A DNA stretch of 64,000 nt from Aromatoleum bremense. Lineage in GTDB: Bacteria; Pseudomonadota; Gammaproteobacteria; Burkholderiales; Rhodocyclaceae. The stretch covers positions 3,162,001 to 3,226,000 of the forward strand of contig NZ_CP059467.1 of NCBI RefSeq assembly GCF_017894365.1. The letters run 5' to 3'. A program made the translations under genes and the position numbers. Position 1 is the first letter of the stretch. Each line of letters starts with the position of its first letter. A model generated the notes under the pieces. It was not told the DNA's origin and did not search any database. It was given only the letters and a program-made list of their open reading frames with translations. Of the stretch, positions 1 to 9,558 are shown piece after piece.

Positions 1-479
1 GCGGTGAGCGAGGGCAGACCGCCGAGACGCTCGGCGACCCCCATCGCGATCGGCGTCGTGACGCTCTTCGGCGCGAGCGACATCATCGACTCGCGGCTCG
101 CCCCGAGCAGCGCCGCGATGCCGACCGCCGACAGCGCCGCGGTCAGCGACCCGGCGGCGAGCGTCGCGAGCAGCGGCACCAGCATGCTGCGCAAGCGCCC
201 CCACTGCGCATGCAGCGGGATCGCCAGCGCGACGGTGGCCGGGCCGAGCAGGAAGTGCACGAACTGCGCGCCGTCGAAATAGGTTTCGTACGGGGTGTCC
301 GTCACGCTCAGCACCAGCACCAGCATGATCACTGCGAGCATCACCGGGTTCAGCAGGGGATGATGGTTCGCGCGGAGGTACAGCCACAGCGCTGCCTGAT
401 ACGCAAGCAGCGTCAGCGTCAGGCCGAGCAGCGGCGTTGCCGACAGATACACCCAGATCTCGCCGAGCACCGGCGTCAT
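1..479 (-). CDS. lrgB: LrgB-family membrane protein (partial, runs off the left edge)
   Basis: Reading leftward from an ATG at 479 there is an uninterrupted frame to the window edge (about 159 residues seen). It is hydrophobic, with several membrane segments, and holds the family signature SLAPKSVTTPIAMGVAE followed by a GG-x-PSLT segment. LrgB/CidB/YohK proteins are inner-membrane partners of CidA/LrgA and are thought to modulate murein hydrolase export or to act as metabolite carriers. The start overlaps the stop of the upstream cidA-like gene by ATGA, so the two are translationally coupled. The C-terminal third lies outside the window. Confidence 0.9.
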   Translation of the reverse strand, partial: MTPVLGEIWVYLSATPLLGLTLTLLAYQAALWLYLRANHHPLLNPVMLAVIMLVLVLSVTDTPYETYFDGAQFVHFLLGPATVALAIPLHAQWGRLRSMLVPLLATLAAGSLTAALSAVGIAALLGASRESMMSLAPKSVTTPIAMGVAERLGGLPSLT

Positions 480-835
480 CGGGATTCTCCGCGGCCGCGT
501 GTGCGGTGCATCAACCTTTGCAGCAGCAGCGCGGCGACTGTGATCGACAGCAGGGTGCTGAACACCAGCGCGACAGTCAGCGGCAGCCACTCGTCGGCAA
601 GTCGCTGGAAATGCAGCATGACGCCGGTGCCTGCCGGCACGAACAGCAGCGACAGGTGCTGCAGGACGCCGTTCGCAGTGCCGCGCAATTGTTCGCCGGG
701 TCCGCGGCGCACGATCAGCGTGACGAACAGCAGGCCCATGCCGACGACCGGGCCGGGGATTGGCAGATCGAGCGCGCGCACCAGCACTTCGCCGACGAGC
801 TGGAACACGAGGAGTAGCGTGAGGGCGCCGATCAT
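476..835 (-). CDS. CidA/LrgA-family holin-like protein
   Basis: A 119-residue protein with four predicted membrane segments (about residues 3-22, 28-43, 58-80, 84-105) and the family motif IPGPVVGMGLLF near residues 26-37. CidA/LrgA proteins form holin-like oligomers in the inner membrane and work with the LrgB/CidB partner encoded directly downstream. Length and topology match the family (about 115-130 residues). The C-terminus is basic (HRTRGRGESR). It is the first gene of a two-gene leftward operon with lrgB, joined by an ATGA overlap. A divergent promoter region separates it from the thioesterase gene at 1070. Confidence 0.9.
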   Translation of the reverse strand: MIGALTLLLVFQLVGEVLVRALDLPIPGPVVGMGLLFVTLIVRRGPGEQLRGTANGVLQHLSLLFVPAGTGVMLHFQRLADEWLPLTVALVFSTLLSITVAALLLQRLMHRTRGRGESR

Positions 836-1069
836 GAAGTCTCTCCGGGGCTGGCCGAGCGGGATGATCGCGACATTCTAGCGGCACCGTGCGGCGTCCG
901 TGCCCGGGTAGCGGCGATCGGCACGTAACCGGCCGCATGCCGGCGCCCTCCACGCCCGCGCGACGGGTCGCACCGCGGCAGCGCTGCGATTGCCCGGTAT
1001 TGCCGACACCCGCCCGAACGCCCTATCGTTGCGGCTCGATGACAACGGCGACAGCAGAAGGAGACGGCA

Positions 1070-1495
1070 ATGACGATGGTCGAAACGGCGCGCGGCACGG
1101 TGCATGAATGGCAACGGGATCACATGGGACATATCAACATCCGCGCCTACATGGAGTTCCACGATGCGGCGAGCTGGCAGTTCTACGCGATGCTCGGGCT
1201 GTCCGCGTCGCTGTTGCGCAGCGGCGCGGTGAATCTGGCGATGGTGCAGCAGAACATCAGCTACCAGAAGGAACTGTATCCGGGTGACACGGTATTCGTG
1301 CGGAGCGGGGTGCTCGAAATGCGGGAAAAGGTGGTGCGCTTCCGCCATGAAATCGTCAATACCGAAACCGGTGAAGTCTGCTCGACGTCGGACTGCACCG
1401 TCGTGTGCCTGAATCCGGTGACGCGCCGCTCGCAGCCGTTCCCGCCGGAGGTCGCGCTGCATGCCGAGGAGTTCAGGTTGCCGATGGTGCAGTAG
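1070..1495 (+). CDS. Hotdog-fold acyl-CoA thioesterase
   Basis: A 141-residue protein of the 4-hydroxybenzoyl-CoA thioesterase/YbgC type. It shows the characteristic early segment DHMGHINIRAYMEFHDAA (residues 17-34), in which the aspartate aligns with the catalytic Asp of the family, and a central strand LYPGDTVFVRSGVLE. Such enzymes hydrolyse aromatic or short acyl-CoA thioesters in the cytoplasm; the exact substrate cannot be read from sequence. A ribosome-binding site (aaggagacggca) sits just before the ATG at 1070. It is a single rightward gene, convergent with the Mut7-C gene. Confidence 0.85.
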   Translation: MTMVETARGTVHEWQRDHMGHINIRAYMEFHDAASWQFYAMLGLSASLLRSGAVNLAMVQQNISYQKELYPGDTVFVRSGVLEMREKVVRFRHEIVNTETGEVCSTSDCTVVCLNPVTRRSQPFPPEVALHAEEFRLPMVQ

Positions 1496-1518
1496 GGCGT
1501 GCCGCAGCGGGGTGACTC

Positions 1519-2316
1519 TCACTTCGGGTGGCGATCGGGGTCTGGTGCAGCGGGGGTTTCCGGCGCGAGCGGCGGGGAGCTGTCGAGCAGCTCATCGACG
1601 AGGGCCCGCATCCGCCGCCAGTGCGATCCTTCCCAGAAGACGCGGCGGCACACGTCGCAGGTGCTGAAACGCGTGTGGCTCGCGCGCACTCCCGGCGGCA
1701 GGCGGTCTTCGACCTGCGCCTTGTCGATCGGCCGCAGCGGAGCGTTGCAGTCGAGGCACAGCGTGAAGGGCTTCGCGCTAGCCGCGAGATCGAGCCGGTC
1801 GAAGATCTCGCGCACCTGCTGCGCCGGCTTGAGCGCCCGCACGTAGCAGCCGTGCGTCAGCGTGCGGCGCTTGAGCAGTTCGCGGTCGCGCGTCAGCACG
1901 ATACGGGCGTCACGCGCGGCGATGATCTCGATCTCGCCGTCGTCGAAATGATTGTCGTACAGCGTGTCGAAGCCCGTCATCCGCAGCAGGTGGGCGAGTC
2001 CACCGAGATGTGCGTCGGCGACGAAGCGCATCACCCGCAGCGGGTGGCGCCGCACGCGCAGCAGCGGCGTGATGTCGAGCGATTCGAATTTCGGATACAC
2101 CGCGACGCGGTCGCCGTCGCGCAGCAGGCGGCCGAAATCGACCGATTCGCCGTTGATGAGCACCAGTTCGACCTCGGTGTGCGGCACGCCGAGCGCCTCG
2201 ACCATGTGCTTGACCGTTGCCGCCCGTGCGCAGGGCGCGTCGAACTCGCGCCGGCGCCGCGCCGGGGCGAGGAAGTCGTTCAGCTCTTCGTAGAATCGGA
2301 ATGTTGCCGTCACCAT
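1519..2316 (-). CDS. Mut7-C RNase domain protein with N-terminal ubiquitin-like domain
   Basis: A 265-residue protein with two parts. Residues 1-85 form a MoaD/ThiS-like ubiquitin fold (Mut7-C_ub), as in VELVLINGESVDFGRLLRDG and VAVYPKFESLDI. Residues 95-240 are the Mut7-C PIN-like RNase domain, with RFVADAHLGGLAHLLRMTGF, acidic residues in LTRDRELLKRR, and a zinc ribbon (CLDC ... CDVC). A role in RNA metabolism is predicted for the family but is poorly defined experimentally. A longer open frame exists upstream, but the ATG at 2316 begins the first conserved domain. Confidence 0.85.
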   Translation of the reverse strand: MVTATFRFYEELNDFLAPARRRREFDAPCARAATVKHMVEALGVPHTEVELVLINGESVDFGRLLRDGDRVAVYPKFESLDITPLLRVRRHPLRVMRFVADAHLGGLAHLLRMTGFDTLYDNHFDDGEIEIIAARDARIVLTRDRELLKRRTLTHGCYVRALKPAQQVREIFDRLDLAASAKPFTLCLDCNAPLRPIDKAQVEDRLPPGVRASHTRFSTCDVCRRVFWEGSHWRRMRALVDELLDSSPPLAPETPAAPDPDRHPK

Positions 2317-2363
2317 CGATGTGTCCCCGGGCTGCGTGCCGGAGGAAGAGAAAAACTGTGCGT

Positions 2364-2909
2364 TCAGGGCTCCGGGCGGGGCCGGAACGCGAAACGCGCG
2401 GCGACCTCCGCGTGCCTGATCGCCTGCAGCGGCAGGCCGTGCCACACCACTCCCGAGCCGCCGCCCATGACTTCGACGAAGGCAGCGTCGCTCGCCGGCC
2501 CACCGTCGTCGGCCCGGCACTGCCCGACGAATGCGGAAAGATCCCGATCGTCGAGCAGCCCGACACCCTGCGACGCATGCAGCAGCACGTTGCCGTCCTC
2601 GTCGAGGTACGCCGCAATGATCGGGCCCGTCGCCGCGCCGGTGTGCGCCGTGAGGCTGTCGTCCACGTCGAGCCGCAGGACCAGCGGCGTGTAATCCAGC
2701 GTCACGAAGACGCGCTGCGGTCCATTCTGGACGAACCAGTTGCCGTCGCCGTCCGATCCGTAATGGGCGTTCAGGAAGGCGATCAGCCCGCCATGCGTGA
2801 CCGGCTCTCCTTTGAGCCGCCAGCCACCGCGCCGGTCGAGCGACAGCCATCCATGGACGGCGGGCACGTCGGGCCAGCGCACATCGGTCGGAAGATCGGG
2901 TGTGGTCAT
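2364..2909 (-). CDS. Conserved hypothetical protein, DUF2946-unrelated, soluble
   Basis: A 181-residue protein without signal peptide or membrane segments. It has an N-terminal stretch rich in tryptophan and aspartate (DVRWPDVPAVHGWLSLDRRG), a middle segment resembling a beta-rich sensor fold (GNWFVQNGPQRVFVTLDY), and a glycine-rich C-terminal part. I do not recognise a domain with confidence; similar small proteins are scattered in betaproteobacteria. It lies 47 bp from the Mut7-C gene on the same strand, possibly in one transcript, and 166 bp from the end of glcB. Start ATG at 2909. No function is proposed. Confidence 0.65.
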   Translation of the reverse strand: MTTPDLPTDVRWPDVPAVHGWLSLDRRGGWRLKGEPVTHGGLIAFLNAHYGSDGDGNWFVQNGPQRVFVTLDYTPLVLRLDVDDSLTAHTGAATGPIIAAYLDEDGNVLLHASQGVGLLDDRDLSAFVGQCRADDGGPASDAAFVEVMGGGSGVVWHGLPLQAIRHAEVAARFAFRPRPEP

Positions 2910-3075
2910 CGGGAAAGTCGCGAATCAAAAGCAGCAGTATGAGCGTTTCGTCGTGAAGCGCCGCCTCGATGCAGGCGCGGTGCCGTGGCGAGCAGGATGG
3001 ACGCTGTCCTGGTGCGGAAAACAACCGATCCGCCCGGCGTCGGGCGGATCGGTGTTGCGTTGCACGCCCGGGGCG

Positions 3076-5253
3076 TCAGCCGCGCGCTTTCGCGACCTGG
3101 CGCCAGCGGTGCAGCAGCGGTTCGGTGTAGCCGCTCGGCTGAGCGCAGCCCTTGAACACGAGGTCCTTCGCCGCCTGGAACGCGACCGACTGGTCGAAAT
3201 CCGGCGCCATCGGGCGGTACAGCGGATCGCCCGCATTCTGCTGGTCGACGACCGCCGCCATGCGCTTCATCGTCTCGAGCACCTGGGCTTCGTTGGTGAC
3301 ACCGTGGCGCAGCCAGTTCGCGATGTGCTGGCTCGAGATGCGCAGCGTCGCGCGGTCTTCCATCAGGCCGATGTTGTTGATGTCCGGCACTTTCGAGCAG
3401 CCGACGCCCTGGTCGATCCAGCGCACGACGTAGCCGAGGATGCCCTGGGCGTTGTTGTCGAGCTCCTGCTGGATCTCGGCGGCGCTCCAGTTCGGGTTCG
3501 CGGCGACCGGCACGGTCAGCAGGTTGTTCATCAGCGTGTCGCGCTCGGCGTCGAGGCTGATCTTTTCCATCTCCTGCTGCACCGCCTTGACGTCGACCTG
3601 GTGGTAGTGCAGCGCGTGCAGCACCGCGGCGGTCGGCGACGGCACCCACGCGGTGGTCGCGCCGGCCTTCGGATGGCCGATCTTCTGCTTGAGCATCTCC
3701 GCCATCAGGTCCGGCATCGCCCACATGCCCTTGCCGATCTGGGCCTTGCCGCGCAAGCCGCAGTCGAGGCCGATCAGCACGTTTTGCCGCTCGTACGCCT
3801 GGATCCAGGCGGAAGTCTTCATGTCGCCCTTGCGGATCATCGGGCCCGCTTCCATCGCGGTGTGCATCTCGTCGCCGGTGCGGTCGAGGAAGCCGGTGTT
3901 GATGAACGCGACGCGCGACTCGGCGGCCTTGATGCAGGCGGCGAGGTTCACCGAAGTGCGGCGCTCCTCGTCCATGATGCCGATCTTGATCGTGTTCGCC
4001 GGCAGCCCGAGGAGCTGCTCGACGCGGCCGAACAGTTCGCTGGCGAATGCGACTTCGGCCGGGCCGTGCATCTTCGGCTTGACGATATAGACGCTGCCGG
4101 TGCGCGAATTGCCGCGGCGGGTGCGGTCGTGCAGCGCGATCAGCGTCGTCACGACGCCGTCCATGATGCCTTCGGGAATCTCGGTGCCGTCGGCAAGCAG
4201 GATCGCCGGGTTGGTCATCAGGTGGCCGACGTTGCGGATGAACAGCAGCGAGCGGCCGTGCAGGCGCAGCGCCGAACCGTCGGGCGCGGTGTATTCGCGG
4301 TCGGCGTTCATGTGCCGTTCGACCAGCTTGCCGCCCTTGTCGAACGTTTCGACCAGCGTGCCGTTCATCAGACCGAGCCAGTTGCGGTAGGCGACGACCT
4401 TGTCCTCGGCGTCGACCGCGGCGACCGAGTCCTCGCAGTCCATGATCGTCGACACCGCGGCTTCGACGACGACGTCCTTGATGCCGGCCGCATCGGTCTT
4501 GCCGATCGGGTGGTTGCGGTCGATCTGGATTTCGAGGTGCAGGCCGTGGTTCTTCAGCAGCACGGCTGACGGCGCGTCGGCCTGACCCAGGAAGCCGGCG
4601 AATTTCGCGGCATCGGCGAGGCCGGTCTGGGCGCCGTCGGTGAGCGTGACGACGAGCTTGCCGCCGGCGACGGCGTAGGAGGCGGCCTGGTCGTGTCCGC
4701 CCTGCGCGAGAGGTGCGGCCTGGTTCAGCACGTCGCGCGCAAAAGCGATCACGCGCGCGCCGCGCACCGGGTTGAAGCTCGCGCCGATCTCGGCGCCGCC
4801 GTCCGAAGGAATCGCATCGGTGCCGTACAGCGCGTCGTACAGGCTGCCCCAGCGCGCGTTCGCGGCATTGAGCGCATAGCGCGCGTTCATGATCGGCACG
4901 ACGAGCTGCGGGCCGGCCTGTTCACCGATCTCGACGTCGACGTTCGCGGTGCTGACCTTGAACGGCGCCGGCACCGGCTGCAGGTAGCCGATCGACTCGA
5001 GGAAGGCGCGGTACGCCGGCATGTCCTGGATCGGACCCGGATGCGCGCGGTGCCAGGTGTCGATCTCGGCCTGCAGGCGGTCGCGTTCGGCGAGCAGCGC
5101 GCGGTTCTTGACCGCGAGCTCGTTGGCCAGTTCGCTGAAGCCTTTCCAGAACGCCGCCGCGTCGAGGCCGGTGCCGGGCAGGGCTTCGGTTTCGATGAAG
5201 CGCTGCAGCGCCGCGTCCACCTGGAGCTGATTACATTGGATTCGTTCGGTCAT
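3076..5253 (-). CDS. glcB: Malate synthase G
   Basis: A 725-residue protein, the usual length of isoform G. Malate synthase condenses glyoxylate and acetyl-CoA to malate in the cytosol, closing the glyoxylate/glycolate route. Typical segments are visible: [17 protein letters not shown] (Mg/glyoxylate region), [21 protein letters not shown], the [19 protein letters not shown] loop, and [11 protein letters not shown], whose Asp is the catalytic base in the family. The ATG at 5253 lies 12 bp downstream of the TauE-type permease, so the two may be cotranscribed. Growth on acetate or C2 products of aromatic breakdown would need this enzyme. Confidence 0.97.
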   Translation of the reverse strand: MTERIQCNQLQVDAALQRFIETEALPGTGLDAAAFWKGFSELANELAVKNRALLAERDRLQAEIDTWHRAHPGPIQDMPAYRAFLESIGYLQPVPAPFKVSTANVDVEIGEQAGPQLVVPIMNARYALNAANARWGSLYDALYGTDAIPSDGGAEIGASFNPVRGARVIAFARDVLNQAAPLAQGGHDQAASYAVAGGKLVVTLTDGAQTGLADAAKFAGFLGQADAPSAVLLKNHGLHLEIQIDRNHPIGKTDAAGIKDVVVEAAVSTIMDCEDSVAAVDAEDKVVAYRNWLGLMNGTLVETFDKGGKLVERHMNADREYTAPDGSALRLHGRSLLFIRNVGHLMTNPAILLADGTEIPEGIMDGVVTTLIALHDRTRRGNSRTGSVYIVKPKMHGPAEVAFASELFGRVEQLLGLPANTIKIGIMDEERRTSVNLAACIKAAESRVAFINTGFLDRTGDEMHTAMEAGPMIRKGDMKTSAWIQAYERQNVLIGLDCGLRGKAQIGKGMWAMPDLMAEMLKQKIGHPKAGATTAWVPSPTAAVLHALHYHQVDVKAVQQEMEKISLDAERDTLMNNLLTVPVAANPNWSAAEIQQELDNNAQGILGYVVRWIDQGVGCSKVPDINNIGLMEDRATLRISSQHIANWLRHGVTNEAQVLETMKRMAAVVDQQNAGDPLYRPMAPDFDQSVAFQAAKDLVFKGCAQPSGYTEPLLHRWRQVAKARG

Positions 5254-5265
5254 GATGTCTCGCCT

Positions 5266-6042
5266 TTATTGCAGGTACGTCGTGTAGAAATAGTAGACGG
5301 TCAGCGAAGTGCCTACCGTGATGATGAAGCGCCGCAACCACGCGGCGGGAACCTTGCGGGCGCCGACCGCGCCCCAGTAACCGCCCAGCGCGGCGGTCGC
5401 CAGCATGACCAGCGTGTGCGGCCAGCTCACCGCGCCGGCGATGACGAAGGTCACGACGGCGACGCTGTAGATCACTGCCGACAGCCAGTTCTTCAGCGCA
5501 TTGATGTCGTGGATATCGCGGTGGCCCTGGATCGCCAGCGCCGCGATCATCACGATGCCCATGCCGGCGCCGAAGAACCCGCCGTAGATTGACACCGCGA
5601 ACTGGAACAGCAGGCCGCCCGGCGTTGCGTGCGAGGGGCCGGTTGCGGCCGGCCCGCGCAGCCGCGCGAGGAGGCCCGAAATCCGCCCGCTGCCGGCGAA
5701 CATCACCGTCGCGATCAGCAGCAGCCACGGAATCAGCATCGAGAACGTGTCGTCGCGCGTCGACAGCAGCAGCAGGCCGCCGGCGATGCCGCCGACGAAC
5801 GCGACGGCGGTGAGCGCCGGCAGGCCCTTGCCGAAGCGCGCCAGCTCGCCGCGATACGCGTAGGCGCTCGACACGCTCGCCGGCCACAGCGCGACCGCGT
5901 TGCTGGCGTTCGCGATCACCGGCGGCACGCCGATCGCAAGCAGCGCCGGGAACGAGAAGAACGTCCCGCCGCCGGCGACCGCGTTCATCGCCCCGGCCAT
6001 CGCCGCAGCGACGCCGATGACGAGGAGTTCGGTCGGGGTCAT
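5266..6042 (-). CDS. TauE/SafE-family sulfite/anion exporter-like permease
   Basis: A 258-residue inner-membrane protein with about seven or eight hydrophobic segments and the duplicated family pattern: AGAMNAVAGGGTFFSFPAL near the N-terminus and VSIYGGFFGAGMGIVMIAAL in the second half. TauE/SafE proteins move sulfite, sulfoacetate or other small organic anions; the substrate cannot be assigned here. The ATG at 6042 starts just before the first membrane helix, so I prefer it to an in-frame start 60 bp upstream. It sits between the dehalogenase (10 bp away) and glcB (12 bp), suggesting a leftward operon of three genes. Confidence 0.88.
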   Translation of the reverse strand: MTPTELLVIGVAAAMAGAMNAVAGGGTFFSFPALLAIGVPPVIANASNAVALWPASVSSAYAYRGELARFGKGLPALTAVAFVGGIAGGLLLLSTRDDTFSMLIPWLLLIATVMFAGSGRISGLLARLRGPAATGPSHATPGGLLFQFAVSIYGGFFGAGMGIVMIAALAIQGHRDIHDINALKNWLSAVIYSVAVVTFVIAGAVSWPHTLVMLATAALGGYWGAVGARKVPAAWLRRFIITVGTSLTVYYFYTTYLQ

Positions 6043-6052
6043 GGGCGAAGGG

Positions 6053-6760
6053 TCATGTGCGGGGCGCGCCGACAAGGCGCGGGCGGACGAAGTCGACCAC
6101 ATCGGTGAGCCGCTGGCCGATCGCCGACGGCGTCACGTCGAGCGCTTCGAGAGGCTGGCCCGAGCGGTTGATCCAGAAGGTCGTGTAGCCGAACCAGGTC
6201 GCGCCGGCGGCATCCCAGCCGTTCGACGAAACGAACAGGATGTCGCGCGCTGCGCAGCCGAAAGCGTCGGGGCCGAGCTGGTACGCGGCGTCGGCGGTCT
6301 TGTACTGGCGCACCGTGTCGACCGACAGCACGTGATCGAACAGCCCGTTCATGCCGGCGCTCTTGATCGCGACATCGAGCATCCGCGGCGTGCCGTTCGA
6401 CAGCACGGCCAGCGGCACGCCGAGCTCGCGCAAAGTCTTCAGCGCGCCGAGGTTTTCGGGGAAGGGCGACAGGCACGCATACTGGTTCATCAACTGGCGA
6501 TGCTGCACGTCGTTCATGCCGAGGCCGAGCCGGCTGGCCGAAAACCGCAGCGCGTCGTCCGTCACTTCGAGGAACGGTTTGTAGCGGTCCGACAGGGTGC
6601 GCAGGAACGTATATTCGATCTGCTTCAGCCGCCACATCGCGGTTAGCGCTTCACCGTGACCGGGAAAAAGCTGCTCGGCGAGCGCGCCCACGGAATAGAC
6701 ATCGAAGAGGGTGCCGTAGGCGTCGAAAGCGATTGCGCGGATCTGGTCAGGATGTTTCAT
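6053..6760 (-). CDS. Haloacid dehalogenase, type II ((S)-2-haloacid dehalogenase-like)
   Basis: A 235-residue HAD-superfamily hydrolase. Motif I is AFDAYGTLFD (nucleophile Asp at about residue 12), motif II is LAVLSNGTP, and the catalytic Lys/Asp region is RQYKTADAAYQLGPDAF and FVSSNGWDAAGA. These match type II haloacid dehalogenases (HAD-IA), which hydrolyse 2-haloalkanoic acids, but many members act on other substrates. It is the first gene of a leftward run with the TauE-like permease and glcB; release of a hydroxy acid feeding glyoxylate metabolism would fit but is inference. The start faces the divergent lysR gene. Confidence 0.88.
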   Translation of the reverse strand: MKHPDQIRAIAFDAYGTLFDVYSVGALAEQLFPGHGEALTAMWRLKQIEYTFLRTLSDRYKPFLEVTDDALRFSASRLGLGMNDVQHRQLMNQYACLSPFPENLGALKTLRELGVPLAVLSNGTPRMLDVAIKSAGMNGLFDHVLSVDTVRQYKTADAAYQLGPDAFGCAARDILFVSSNGWDAAGATWFGYTTFWINRSGQPLEALDVTPSAIGQRLTDVVDFVRPRLVGAPRT

Positions 6761-6934
6761 CGTCGTCGGAATTCCGGTTCGTGCGCCTTGGCGACCGGCA
6801 ACCCTGCCGCTCGCAGCCGTCTCGATTGTCGGGGCAGCGTCTCCTCCACCCCCAGGTCGAAGAGGAGTGTATTGGTATCATGTGCGCGATAGAAGACGTG
6901 CATCAGTCAATTTATCTATTACTTTCAGTACAAA

Positions 6935-7834
6935 ATGGACACGTTCAAACAGGTCGAGAGTTTCGTCAATATTGCTAGCCGCGGCAGCCTTTCGGCTGCG
7001 GCGCGGGCGGAGGGCGTCACCCCGGCCATCATCGGACGACGTCTGGACGCGCTGGAACAGCGCCTGGGGGTCAAGCTGCTGACGCGCACGACCCGCAGCA
7101 TCGCGCTGACGTTCGAAGGGGCCGCGTTCCTCGAGGATTGCCAGCGCATCCTGCATGATCTGGCGAATGCCGAAGCGTCGGTCAGCCTCGGCGGGGTCAA
7201 GGCGAGCGGGCATATCCGGGTGTCGGCGCCGGCCGGGTTCGGCCGCATCCACGTCGCGCCGCTGATGCGCGATTTCCTCGAAATGAACCCGGACGTGTCA
7301 TGCATGCTGGATCTCAGCGACCGCGTCGTCGATCTCGTCAACGAAGGCATCGACTGCGCGATCCGCATCGGCGAGCTTCCCGATTCGAGCCTGGTGTCGA
7401 TCCGGCTCGCCGAGAACCGCCGCGTCGTCGTCGCGAGCCCGGCTTACCTTGCGCGCTTCGGCGCGCCGGCGGTGCCGCAGGATCTCTCCGGCCACAAGTG
7501 CCTATCGCTCGGCCAGCAGCGGGGCTGGCTGTTCCGCGGCGAGGACGGCGAGACGATCACGCTCAAGGTCAGCGGCCGGTTCGAATGCAACGATGGCGCG
7601 GTGCTGCACGAGTGGGCGCTCGCCGGTCACGGGCTCGCATGGCGCTCGCTCTGGGAGGTCGACGCCGACCTGCGCGCCGGGCGTCTGGTGTCTGTGCTGG
7701 ACACGTTCGCTGCGCCGACGACGGGCATCTACGCCGTCTTTCCGCAGCGCAAGCATCTCGCACTGCGCGTCCGGCTCTTCATCGACCACCTGAAGAATCA
7801 CTACGGCCGCCCGGACTACTGGCGGCAGGCCTGA
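6935..7834 (+). CDS. LysR-family transcriptional regulator
   Basis: A 299-residue LysR-type regulator. Residues 1-60 form the winged helix-turn-helix (VESFVNIASRGSLSAAARAEG ... RRLDALEQRLGVKLLTRTTR), followed by a periplasmic-binding-protein-like effector domain. It is divergent from the haloacid dehalogenase gene with a 174-bp AT-rich spacer (6761-6934), so it is a likely regulator of the dehalogenase-permease-glcB run. The effector is unknown. The ATG at 6935 gives the standard N-terminal length. Confidence 0.9.
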   Translation: MDTFKQVESFVNIASRGSLSAAARAEGVTPAIIGRRLDALEQRLGVKLLTRTTRSIALTFEGAAFLEDCQRILHDLANAEASVSLGGVKASGHIRVSAPAGFGRIHVAPLMRDFLEMNPDVSCMLDLSDRVVDLVNEGIDCAIRIGELPDSSLVSIRLAENRRVVVASPAYLARFGAPAVPQDLSGHKCLSLGQQRGWLFRGEDGETITLKVSGRFECNDGAVLHEWALAGHGLAWRSLWEVDADLRAGRLVSVLDTFAAPTTGIYAVFPQRKHLALRVRLFIDHLKNHYGRPDYWRQA

Positions 7835-7959
7835 GAGGCGTCGGCGACGGGAAGGCAGCCGCTCTGCCGGCAACGCGTTTTGCCGCAGATGAGTACCAGC
7901 CCTTTCTGCACACGCGACAGTTGAACCCTGCGCCTACCTGATGTATATTTCGCCGCCTT

Positions 7960-8085
<126 letters not shown>

Positions 8086-8091
8086 GTCGCC

Positions 8092-8129
8092 GTGTAGCCA
8101 TGGTGTAGCCAAATCCGACAGGTGTAGCC
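8092..8129. promoter_or_regulatory. Left-arm integrase-binding repeats of element 1 (three copies)
   Basis: GTGTAGCC occurs at 8092, 8103 and 8122; the first two are 11 bp apart, one helical turn. Six more copies stand at the other end of the element (15193-15316). Motifs shared by both ends next to the att sites are expected of arm-type sites bound by the integrase N-terminal domain. Confidence 0.7.
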
Positions 8130-8143
8130 GGGCGAGCCCCACA

Positions 8144-8171
8144 AACAGAAAACCCGGCGCGGGGCCGGGTC
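8144..8171 (-). terminator. Leftward terminator at the end of the element 1 operon
   Basis: On the minus strand, a GC stem (ACCCGGC ... GCCGGGT) is followed by TTTTCTGTTT. It would end the long leftward transcript of element 1 before the tRNA gene. Confidence 0.7.
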
Positions 8172-8275
8172 GGGAGGGGGCGGTCAAATCTTCAGGCGTT
8201 CAGGGGCCGTTACCGGCTGGTTCCATCGCTTCGCACAGCCGCGAAATGCGGCGGTTTTCCAACGGACCGTCTCGG

Positions 8276-8455
8276 CTACCTGGCGGGCGTGCTTTGCGCC
8301 AGATAGGCAATGATCTCCGCATGGGTCGCGCCATTGGCCTTCAAACGCTCCAAATCGGCCAGCAGGCGGCTTTTGACGGCTTCGGCATATGCGAGCCCTT
8401 CCGCATGGCTGCGGCGGTTCAGGAGGCTTGTAACGGTTCGGGGAAGATTCTGCAT
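8276..8455 (-). CDS. Small hypothetical protein of element 1
   Basis: A 59-residue, mostly helical, charged protein ending in GATHAEIIAYLAQSTPAR. The ATG at 8455 has a clear ribosome-binding site (AGGAG, 9 bp before the start). A longer frame begins at 8608, with its ATG overlapping the stop of the primase gene (ATGA), and would add 51 residues of low-complexity sequence; I prefer the shorter form because of the strong site. It is the last gene of the leftward replication operon. Function unknown. Confidence 0.55.
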   Translation of the reverse strand: MQNLPRTVTSLLNRRSHAEGLAYAEAVKSRLLADLERLKANGATHAEIIAYLAQSTPAR

Positions 8456-8604
8456 GATGCTGTTCTCCTGCGCGTGCGAGCGGATGTGCGCTCGGGAATT
8501 TTCCGGGTTAGGACTTGCATGGCTGGAACCAGCCGGTAACAGGGGGCGAAGTGCCAGAGATTCGATGCCCCCTACCCGTGTCCGGCCAGCTTGCTTGGAT
8601 GTCG

Positions 8605-9558
8605 TCATGCCTGCCTGCTCCCACTTTGAATCTTCTGCTTGCGGCGATTCAGATCGTCCAGCCAGTCGCCCACGGTCGGCGGAATGCACACCTCCACCTC
8701 GAAGCCCTTGAGTGACAGCCGGTGCGCGGCGGCATAGGCGGCTTTCTGTCCGGCGAAGTTGGCGTCGTGGTCCGCAAAGATGACGATCTCCCGGACACCT
8801 TCCGGCGGCTCGAAGCTCTCGATGCCGGCAGTGCTGATGCAGGACCATGTGGGCACCTCGAACAGCTCGGATGCGGCAAGCGCAGTCTCGATGCCTTCGG
8901 CAATGCCCAGCACTTCGGAAACGGGCGTCAGGCGGATCGCAGCGCCGGCAAGTGGCAATCCCTGCATTAGCTTCTTCGGAGCGGCCACAGGCGCTTTCCG
9001 GGCGTCGTGAAGATATGTCCGATGCAAGCTGCGCGCTTTCCCGTCCGGCCCGGTCACGAGCGACACCATCGCCGGAAACATGCCGCTCGTTTCGTCGTCG
9101 CGGTAGTGCAGGGCGGGATGCAGGCGGATGGACTCGGGCAGGTCGTACAGCGCCAACCCCCGCCCAGCCAAGTAGCGATGTGCTTCATCCCCGCACTGGA
9201 TCGGTGCCGACTCGCGGAATACCCGGCGTAGGGCGTCGAGTTTGTCGTCGTCGCTGCGCTCGGGGGTGCGGGTGACGGGCTGCACCACGCCTGCAAGCTG
9301 CTCGATGCGCCGCGCGGTTTCCACGAACGACAGGTCGGTGATGCCCATCGCAAGTTGCACGCCGTCGCCCGGGCGGCAGCCGGAACAGAAGTAGGTTCCT
9401 CGCCCATCCTTGTCATCGAAGCGAAAGCGATCCTTGCCACCGCACAAGGGGCAGGCGCAGTGCTTGCCGCTCAGGGTGCGCTCGTCGAGCCCCAGCGCCA
9501 GCAGGATGCCGCGCCACCGGCCTTTTGCGATCTGGCGCACGTCGAGTCTCTCAGACAT
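8605..9558 (-). CDS. Zinc-finger/TOPRIM primase-like protein of element 1
   Basis: A 317-residue protein with an N-terminal zinc finger of the DnaG/P4-alpha type (CPLCGGKDRFRFDD ... YFCSGC, residues 36-60) and a C-terminal TOPRIM domain, where LGIAEGIETALAA supplies the catalytic Glu and IVIFADHDAN the Asp pair. Such proteins prime replication of phages and satellites. The start overlaps the 3' end of the helicase gene by 8 bp, so primase and helicase are probably coupled. At 317 residues it has no fused helicase, unlike the large P4 alpha protein; the helicase role is supplied by its neighbour. Confidence 0.88.
   Translation of the reverse strand: MSERLDVRQIAKGRWRGILLALGLDERTLSGKHCACPLCGGKDRFRFDDKDGRGTYFCSGCRPGDGVQLAMGITDLSFVETARRIEQLAGVVQPVTRTPERSDDDKLDALRRVFRESAPIQCGDEAHRYLAGRGLALYDLPESIRLHPALHYRDDETSGMFPAMVSLVTGPDGKARSLHRTYLHDARKAPVAAPKKLMQGLPLAGAAIRLTPVSEVLGIAEGIETALAASELFEVPTWSCISTAGIESFEPPEGVREIVIFADHDANFAGQKAAYAAAHRLSLKGFEVEVCIPPTVGDWLDDLNRRKQKIQSGSRQA

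Noticed and set aside
2797-4569. Rightward frame of 590 codons opposite glcB
   Set aside because: Antisense shadow of malate synthase G.
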